NCBI GenBank assembly: GCA_965247125.1
Contig: CBDFGO010000002.1
Span: 496,001 to 560,000, forward strand
DNA from: CALBJU01 sp965247125
GTDB taxonomy: Bacteria; Bacteroidota; Rhodothermia; Rhodothermales; UBA10348
DNA: 64,000 nucleotides
Direction: 5' to 3'
Below the pieces are notes generated by a model. It saw only the letters and a program-made list of their open reading frames with translations. It made no database searches and was not told where the DNA came from. Position 1 is the stretch's first letter, and each line of letters opens with the position of its first letter. The position numbers and the translations under genes are program-made. Positions 58,251 through 64,000 of the stretch are shown here, piece by piece.

Positions 58251-61200
58251 GCTTTATACCCCTTGAACAGGAATTCACTGTCCGATACGATGGTCGCAAG
58301 ATTGATGTGGCCATCAAGGACATGGAACGTACTCGCAAGGGGAACGAGCGTTTTTTCAACACGGTCGATCGGCGCTTGAAGATGACCGAGGGAATAGCCC
58401 GGCGCGTGAAGCGGGCGATTGCCGGCGCATTCTCGACAGTGGCTATCGGCCTATTCCTGCGCACCGTCGGGCGCCTCAACGGTGGACTCGAGCAGACCCG
58501 GATGACGTTCCGCGTGATGCTGGGCGATGCCAAGCTGGCCGACCGCGTTTTGAAAGACGTTTTCACGTTCGGCGAAAAGACCCCGTTCGAATTCGAAGAG
58601 GTTGTGGCCACTGCCCGGATGCTCCTGGCCATGGGCGGCGACGTGCGCAACCTGCAGCAGGAGATGAAGATGGTCGGCGACGTCGCCTCGGGCATCAAGG
58701 CACCCATCACCGACGTGGCCCAGATCTTCGGCAAGATCAGGGCGAATCAGCGCGTGACGGCCGAGGAGATGAGGCAGCTCGCCGAGCGTGGCGTGCCAAT
58801 TTACGAGGAGCTCGAGAAGGTCATCGGAAAGAGCGGAAACGAGCTCCGCAAGATGGTCGAGCAGGGCAAGATCGGATTCCCCGTTATCCTCAAGGTATTC
58901 GAGAACATGACCGGGGAAGGCGGTCGGTTCAACAACATGATGGGCCAGCTGTCAGCGACCTTTTTGGGCGTTGTGTCCAACCTCAAGGACATGGCCTCGC
59001 TCACCTTTATCGACGTCGCAGACGGGTTCTTTGGCGCCATGAAGCGCGATGCAACGGGTTTCCTGGAAACGCTCGAGGAAGCCAGGGAAAGCGGCGAGCT
59101 GGCGAGCGTCGTGGCCACCATTCGCGCGCAGCTGGTGACCTTCTACCAGGTGATTCGAGGCGGACTCATCTTCATCTGGGAGAACAGAAAAGCGATTGTT
59201 GCGGTGACGAAAGCATACATCGGTTTTCGGGTCTCACTCATGCTGTTCAGTGGTGGTGCCACTATCACCGAGGCTGTAATCAAGGGCCTGTCATTCGGAC
59301 TCTGGGGTCTAAAAAACGCGTTGTTTCTCGCTCGATACGCAATGTTGAGCCTCAACACAGCCGTAGCTGCCAATCCCTTGGGTGCGTTACTCGTGGTTCT
59401 GAGCACGGTAGCCACTGCCATGTGGATATTCCGTGACAGTACGGACGACGCCACAACTGCCGTGGAGCGTCACAGCATCGCCTTGGCTGAAGCCCAAGCC
59501 AGAGTAGCTGCACTGAACGAGGAAGAGCGGAATCTTGAACGCGATCGCATTCGGCGTGAGCTGTTCGCTGTCCAAGCAAGGGCTCGAATTCTGAGAGCCG
59601 AAAAAAGAGACCTCGAGGCGCAGGCAGAACGCCTCAAGAAGCTGTCCACCGATAGATTGGTTACCTCAGTCTCAACTGGCGTAGGTCTCGGGCCTACTAC
59701 CTACGGCAGCACAACGGGCCTTACCGCCTCACAGTTGGCGGATAACAGGAGGATAGGTGCTATAGATGAGCTTCTAAAGTCTCAAAAAAGTGAAATTATT
59801 GAACTCGTCGCCGCCTGGGAAGCCCTCTACGACGCCGAACAGAATGCACTCGAACTCCCGGGGAAAGTTGGCCCTACGAAGCGCGAGGATCCATTCAACC
59901 TGGTGCGCGGATTTGCTGGCTTTGACTCCGCGTCCGTCGGCATCATGCAAGACCTGGTCAAGCAGTTCGAACAGGAGATCAAGGCGGTGAAGGCTCGCGA
60001 GTCGCTGGGTGAGCTCTCGAGCTTTCGCTCCCAGGAAGAGCAAATCAACTTGTCGATCGAATACGGCGCCCGGATTAAAAACGTGTTCCAGGACCTGATC
60101 GAATCGGGCCGGATCTCGGCAGATACGATGGATGACCTTCTGATCGCTACAGGAGAAAGCTTTCAGAAGACCCAGGATGTAGCCGAGGGCGCAAAAGAGA
60201 ATCTTGACGAGGCTAACGAGCGGGCGAAGCGATTGAAAGTGTCGTTTCGGGACATTGCAGAGTCATTCAGGGCGGTCTCTCGCTTCGGCAGGGTATTCAG
60301 CCGCATGCCTCAAGATCTGGCGCTGGTCATCGACGGCCTGGCGGACACGCTCAGCAATCTCGACGCCCTAGAGCGCCAGGTTAAAAATATTGAACAGGCA
60401 GGTGGCTGGTCGACAGCCTCCGGAGCGGCTCGAGCCGGCACGATCGCATCAGGGATCGGTGCTGTCGCTGGAGTTGCCACCGCAATTAAGGGAGTGATCA
60501 ACTTCCTCAGCAGCGACGGCCCATCGACACAGCAGAGGCTTGGCGATCAAATGGAGCTCCTGCGAGAAGAGTACACGAGGGCGACGGATCGCCTGGTGAG
60601 CGCCCTAGATCGATTCGGAGAGGGCCAGATTGGATCCGACGTGGCTTCCGACCAGGTCGGAGACGCCGCGGCATTAATTAGAGACGTCATCGCCAATATC
60701 AACGCCCTCGAGAACATCGACACGGAGCTCTCAAATGCGGATCAGCGCGCCCTCTCGAGCCAGCTGATGAGCGCGATACAAACAGGCCTCGCCGACCTCG
60801 AGGCTACCGACCTCGAGGAGCTCCAAGGACTGGTGGCCATCTTCCGCGGCCTCGGCCGGGATCCAGGCGCCCTGCTGAGTGGTGGAGAGGTTGATGGCAC
60901 CGAGTTCAGTGGTCTGCAGCACATTCTGGGTCTATTCGGCCAGCAGGGGCAATTCGCGCAGTCTGTAGACGGTGTGATCGCTCATCTCGATTTGTTCAGG
61001 CGCGCGATCGACGATGACGCCGTCGAGGGCTTCGACTTTCTCATTGGTCGCTTGCTGGGCCTTGGCGGCATTTCGGATCAGCTGCGAACCAAGCTGGGGG
61101 CGCTTCTTCTGCTCGATCCTACGACGGCCGAAGGCGCGAGAGCTCTGGCGGAGATCATCGCAGAAATCGCTACACAGGGAATCGAGAGCTCCGACTTCCG

Positions 61201-61603
61201 CGGGAGCCTTTCGCCGAACGAAATCAACAACCTCATCGGAGCCCTCCAGGGCTTTACCGGACTCGACTCGGGCACGGAATACACCCGTTCGGTTCAGTAT
61301 CAGCGCAGTATCACCGAGATATCGGCCAACGAGCTAACGGCCATCGCCGAATCAGGTCTTTTCCTTCATCGGATTCGCAACGAGACCCTTTTCCAGATCC
61401 GAGACACGCTGCTATTGGCTCTCGCTCCTGCAGCCGGCATCGGGGCTTCTGTTCCCAGTGGATTCCCGGGAGCAGCTGGTGGTGGCAACAACTTCTATTT
61501 CCAGAACAACTTCGGATCCGGGACGCTGACTGATCTGGATATCGCAGAAGTTCTGCAGAAGACTGAATCCAACCTGCGACGCGTAAAGAGGGGTGCCAAC
61601 TAG
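58247..61603 (+). CDS. Tape measure protein
   Basis: 1118 residues. Residues about 75-260 are the conserved tape measure domain: 'MTFRVMLGDAKLADRVLKDV', 'FTFGEKTPFEFEEVVATARM', 'GDVRNLQQEMKMVGDVASGI', 'AQIFGKIRANQRVTAEEMRQ' and 'LAERGVPIYEELEKVIGKSG'. Hydrophobic helices follow near 300-400 ('LNTAVAANPLGALLVVLSTV'), then long coiled coils. The length sets tail length, roughly 0.15 nm per residue in known siphoviruses, so about 165 nm by that rule. It confirms a long-tailed phage. The end overlaps the next GTG start by one base. Confidence 0.92.
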   Translation: MSFIPLEQEFTVRYDGRKIDVAIKDMERTRKGNERFFNTVDRRLKMTEGIARRVKRAIAGAFSTVAIGLFLRTVGRLNGGLEQTRMTFRVMLGDAKLADRVLKDVFTFGEKTPFEFEEVVATARMLLAMGGDVRNLQQEMKMVGDVASGIKAPITDVAQIFGKIRANQRVTAEEMRQLAERGVPIYEELEKVIGKSGNELRKMVEQGKIGFPVILKVFENMTGEGGRFNNMMGQLSATFLGVVSNLKDMASLTFIDVADGFFGAMKRDATGFLETLEEARESGELASVVATIRAQLVTFYQVIRGGLIFIWENRKAIVAVTKAYIGFRVSLMLFSGGATITEAVIKGLSFGLWGLKNALFLARYAMLSLNTAVAANPLGALLVVLSTVATAMWIFRDSTDDATTAVERHSIALAEAQARVAALNEEERNLERDRIRRELFAVQARARILRAEKRDLEAQAERLKKLSTDRLVTSVSTGVGLGPTTYGSTTGLTASQLADNRRIGAIDELLKSQKSEIIELVAAWEALYDAEQNALELPGKVGPTKREDPFNLVRGFAGFDSASVGIMQDLVKQFEQEIKAVKARESLGELSSFRSQEEQINLSIEYGARIKNVFQDLIESGRISADTMDDLLIATGESFQKTQDVAEGAKENLDEANERAKRLKVSFRDIAESFRAVSRFGRVFSRMPQDLALVIDGLADTLSNLDALERQVKNIEQAGGWSTASGAARAGTIASGIGAVAGVATAIKGVINFLSSDGPSTQQRLGDQMELLREEYTRATDRLVSALDRFGEGQIGSDVASDQVGDAAALIRDVIANINALENIDTELSNADQRALSSQLMSAIQTGLADLEATDLEELQGLVAIFRGLGRDPGALLSGGEVDGTEFSGLQHILGLFGQQGQFAQSVDGVIAHLDLFRRAIDDDAVEGFDFLIGRLLGLGGISDQLRTKLGALLLLDPTTAEGARALAEIIAEIATQGIESSDFRGSLSPNEINNLIGALQGFTGLDSGTEYTRSVQYQRSITEISANELTAIAESGLFLHRIRNETLFQIRDTLLLALAPAAGIGASVPSGFPGAAGGGNNFYFQNNFGSGTLTDLDIAEVLQKTESNLRRVKRGAN

Positions 61604-64000
61604 TGGCCCAGGCAGCTATAAATACCATTACGCTCCACGCTGACCCTTCGGCTGCAGCGCGCTCTGCAGGCGGCGAGACCGACGTCATGAAATCACTCGT
61701 GGCGGCAATCCACATCAAGGAGGTTCACCGCGGCGTCGACGTGACCACGCTCCGGCTCGGCGCCACGAGCGCCTTCGGACAGGCTGCGCTTCGAAGCAAC
61801 TATTTCAAGCAGCGGGAAGTGCTTCAGGTCAATTTCAACGGCGGAGCCGTCGAGTACCTCAGGGTAGATGGCGCCAAGCCCCTGCCATCAGGCGGCGACG
61901 TCGTTGTTACGTGCTGGCCATTCTGGACCAATCTTGATCGGCGCAAGCTGCGCATCACGCGTGAGCCCTCTGGGTTCGTGGATCTAACACTGGCGCTCGT
62001 CGGACTCTCGCCGGCTGACATGCTCTCTGAGATCTTCTCGCACAACATGGGGCCCCACTTCGCAGCTGGTACCGTCCACAGCTCACTGGCTGGCACCACG
62101 GTTTCTCTCGAGTCCAATAACGAAGATCACCTGGCGCTGCTCTGGAAGCTGACCGAGGCGCTCTCAGAGGTTAATGGCGGCTATCCTGCCGAATTCGTTG
62201 AGCGCTGGGTCGCAAATGTCTGCTACATCGACCTGGTGCCGTGGCGCGGAGCCTCTGCAGCCGAGATCGCAGCCGGCTACACGGCCGATCCGGATAGCCG
62301 TCTGATCAAGGGTCCGACAGGAAGTGGAGCCTTCAAGAACCGGCTGACGTGTGAGCTCGATCACGGGGACCGAGACGAGTTCAACCGCATCGTTCCTGTA
62401 GCGGGGCCGGCAGATGGCCTGGTGACTATCGCGAAGGCTCTCTGGCCCGTCACGACGGCCTCCTATGACGGCGGTGGCGATCGCACGACGATCACGCTGG
62501 GCGACACGCCCTTTCAGGCGCCGATTGACCTGGCCACTGATACGCATTATTTCGGGAATGATTCTAGGGGATTCTTTCAAATTGAAACAGTGCTTGCCAA
62601 TAACCAGGTGTTGGTGATTGGTAATGCTGGCACCCTGGCAGGCGACCTGGCTCGTGTGGCCATGAACAGCGCAGGCGACGAGCTGGTGTACTTACAGACG
62701 AGTGAGGCCAGCAGCACAGCGGCGAACGAGGAGTCGGTCAGTTTCGATGTCTCACCATTCGAAAATGAGCTCGTAGAAATCGATGTTTCTGAGAATATGT
62801 CCACGTGGGAGGTCGACATCACGCCCTCGAGTCCAAATGCAGAGAAGCCTCAAGGTGTCGGCTACGTCGGCTCCACGATTCCTACGCTCACGAAATACGA
62901 TGCGGCGACGTATCCGGCCTATGTCAGGAATGGTCCGTTCTCGTGCCATGTAGAGGCGCAGGTAGCCTGTGGCGTCAGCATTGGAGAGGGCGTCCTTTCG
63001 CTCACGCCGTCAGTGGACGAGCCATACCACTCCATTTCGGTTAACATTTCTGTGATATCCGGATCGGTACGAGTGGAGTTCGTCGACAGCGGCGGCGCCC
63101 GCCACCCACAGGGCACGAAGCGGGCAGATCCAAAGGGGAAGCAGCTGAGGGCTATCCAAATCGGTGGTCCAGAGGCCGACGCTGGCGCGGCGCACATCGA
63201 GATCTTCACCATTGGTGAAACCGCTGCGACCTTCGTTGTAGACGCGCTCACGGTCACGAATTCGCCGAGTGCCTACCAGTACGAGGCGGAGATGGGCCCG
63301 CGCGCCCTGTGGAAACTCGGAGCCAAGCATCTGCGTGAGCAGGGTGGCAGCCGGCCGACCTTTTCGACGAATTTCATCGATCCGACTACGTTCGATCCCG
63401 GCTCTGAGTCCGTGGAGATTGGATCCTGGGTGCGTCTGCAGGACCTCTGGGACCGCAACGCCCTCCAGTACGATCTTGATGAAACGGCGCGTGTAGTACA
63501 GCTCGTCAAAAACTACTCCGCATCCGGGGCCCCTATCACCAAGCGGGTAAAGCTGGCCAATCCGCGGCCGGATATCTCGAGCAGGCTCATCGGGGGAAGC
63601 GTCACTTCTGCCGTCGACGTATCGCCCTTTCAGGGATCCTTCTCAGATTCTTTCGAGTCCGTCTTCACGAGAATTGTCGCGGGCGACGCGGTCATGACCG
63701 TTCATTCGACCGTCCCTGCAGGAGACATCCTCGACATGAGCATATCGGCGTTTGCTGATCTCAAGTATGGTGAGCGCTTCGAGGTTCGAACCAATGACAG
63801 GGAAGCTCCGATACCGTTCTACCTACTGGAATCGGTGAACAAGGGCGACGTCGACCGCCTGGTGCAGATCTCGGTCAATGAGCCTGTCTACGGAGATGGT
63901 TTCGATGGCTTCCCGAACGCGGTGAGCAACCACGAGGCGGTGACGCTTCCCAAAGACGTGATAGCGGGAACCGGGGTTTTCATGCCCGCCGTGACGCTGC
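61603..64000 (+). CDS. Tail tip / baseplate hub protein (partial, runs off the window)
   Basis: The frame opens at GTG 61603, overlapping the last base of the tape measure stop, and stays open for about 799 codons to the window end. The visible part is mixed alpha/beta with many beta strands: 'AFGQAALRSNYFKQREVLQV', 'LDRRKLRITREPSGFVDLTL', 'FKNRLTCELDHGDRDEFNRI', 'ALWKLGAKHLREQGGSRPTF', 'LKYGERFEVRTNDREAPIPF'. Position after the tape measure is that of the distal-tail and tail-associated hub proteins, and the first 200 residues are of a type found in large hub proteins. Length suggests a fused or very long tip protein. I cannot say more without the C-terminus. Confidence 0.75.
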   Translation, partial: MAQAAINTITLHADPSAAARSAGGETDVMKSLVAAIHIKEVHRGVDVTTLRLGATSAFGQAALRSNYFKQREVLQVNFNGGAVEYLRVDGAKPLPSGGDVVVTCWPFWTNLDRRKLRITREPSGFVDLTLALVGLSPADMLSEIFSHNMGPHFAAGTVHSSLAGTTVSLESNNEDHLALLWKLTEALSEVNGGYPAEFVERWVANVCYIDLVPWRGASAAEIAAGYTADPDSRLIKGPTGSGAFKNRLTCELDHGDRDEFNRIVPVAGPADGLVTIAKALWPVTTASYDGGGDRTTITLGDTPFQAPIDLATDTHYFGNDSRGFFQIETVLANNQVLVIGNAGTLAGDLARVAMNSAGDELVYLQTSEASSTAANEESVSFDVSPFENELVEIDVSENMSTWEVDITPSSPNAEKPQGVGYVGSTIPTLTKYDAATYPAYVRNGPFSCHVEAQVACGVSIGEGVLSLTPSVDEPYHSISVNISVISGSVRVEFVDSGGARHPQGTKRADPKGKQLRAIQIGGPEADAGAAHIEIFTIGETAATFVVDALTVTNSPSAYQYEAEMGPRALWKLGAKHLREQGGSRPTFSTNFIDPTTFDPGSESVEIGSWVRLQDLWDRNALQYDLDETARVVQLVKNYSASGAPITKRVKLANPRPDISSRLIGGSVTSAVDVSPFQGSFSDSFESVFTRIVAGDAVMTVHSTVPAGDILDMSISAFADLKYGERFEVRTNDREAPIPFYLLESVNKGDVDRLVQISVNEPVYGDGFDGFPNAVSNHEAVTLPKDVIAGTGVFMPAVTL

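Larger units (their letters stand above)
30389..64000. mobile_element. Prophage, siphovirus-type, about 33.6 kb visible and continuing past the window
   Basis: Contiguous phage modules without host genes: leftward early genes (30.4-42.0 kb: recombination, replication, regulation), a divergent repressor switch (42.0-42.1 kb), accessory genes (42.9-45.9 kb), and rightward late genes (46.1-64.0 kb: terminase, portal, head, neck, tail tube, tape measure, tail tip). The left edge is the truncated transposase at 30,388. The right edge, lysis genes and host-recognition proteins lie outside. All structural genes appear intact, apart from one possible frameshift at about 51.2 kb, so the phage may be inducible. 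The integrase at 21.8 kb may or may not belong to it. Confidence 0.88.

Noticed and set aside
1..64000. CRISPR array
   Set aside because: The repeats seen (iterons, scaffold leader repeats, TTCGAT array) have no alternating unique spacers of constant length and no cas genes are present.

Overview
The window reads as chromosome from a member of the Rhodothermota/Bacteroidota side of the tree carrying a large, largely intact prophage. The host assignment rests on several family-level signs: C-terminal sorting tails of the type IX secretion kind, a serine/threonine kinase fused to a TolB-like beta-propeller, a short pilin-like protein beginning MGQQQLLLL, many lipoprotein signals, and start codons that mostly lack a clear Shine-Dalgarno sequence. 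This is inference from gene content; no rRNA or tRNA gene was found in the window.

Bases 1-21.6 kb are ordinary host chromosome. They hold a sugar-use cluster (end of a secreted enzyme with discoidin-like modules, an SSS-family symporter, a lipoprotein aldose 1-epimerase), a serine hydrolase, and a two-gene unit (TIM-barrel PEP-hydrolase family plus UPF0261/Tm-1-like) that looks like a split version of the plant Tm-1 protein. A class II aldolase, an autoinhibited Fic protein and a lipoprotein sulfatase follow. Next comes a Ser/Thr kinase gene cut by a 1270-bp IS3-family element with a 3-bp target duplication, then a dienelactone hydrolase, two repeat-built secreted proteins, a 7TM histidine kinase and a Gly/Lys-tailed pilin-like protein.

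Bases 21.6-30.4 kb are an accessory region. A tyrosine recombinase stands at the left edge. It is followed by a gene-poor stretch with a structured leader, a 28-residue hydrophobic ORF and a strong terminator, reminiscent of a type I toxin locus. Two large secreted beta-helix proteins with type IX tails lie in visibly AT-richer DNA, flanked on both sides by orphan or broken type IX tail fragments. The region ends in a decayed IS3 transposase that stops abruptly at about 30,388.

Bases 30.4-64.0 kb are prophage and continue past the window. A leftward early operon (42.0 to 30.4 kb, many ATGA overlaps) carries small regulators, an SSB-like protein, a replication initiator that contains its own iterons beside an AT-rich stretch (a lambda-like origin), a DnaC-type loader, a RuvC-like nuclease, an Mre11-Rad50 (SbcD-SbcC) fusion in one chain, a J-domain protein and a DnaQ-like exonuclease. 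A divergent switch at about 42.05 kb faces a repressor whose S24-like domain lacks the catalytic serine and lysine. To its right lies an accessory block: a membrane protein, tandem TPR-like paralogues, an HTH protein, several tiny ORFs and a SLATT-like two-helix membrane protein. The rightward late operon then follows a siphovirus order: small and large terminase, portal, MuF-like protein, HExxH protein, scaffold, decoration, capsid, head-tail joining proteins, tail tube, chaperone-position protein, tape measure, and a tail-tip protein cut by the window end.
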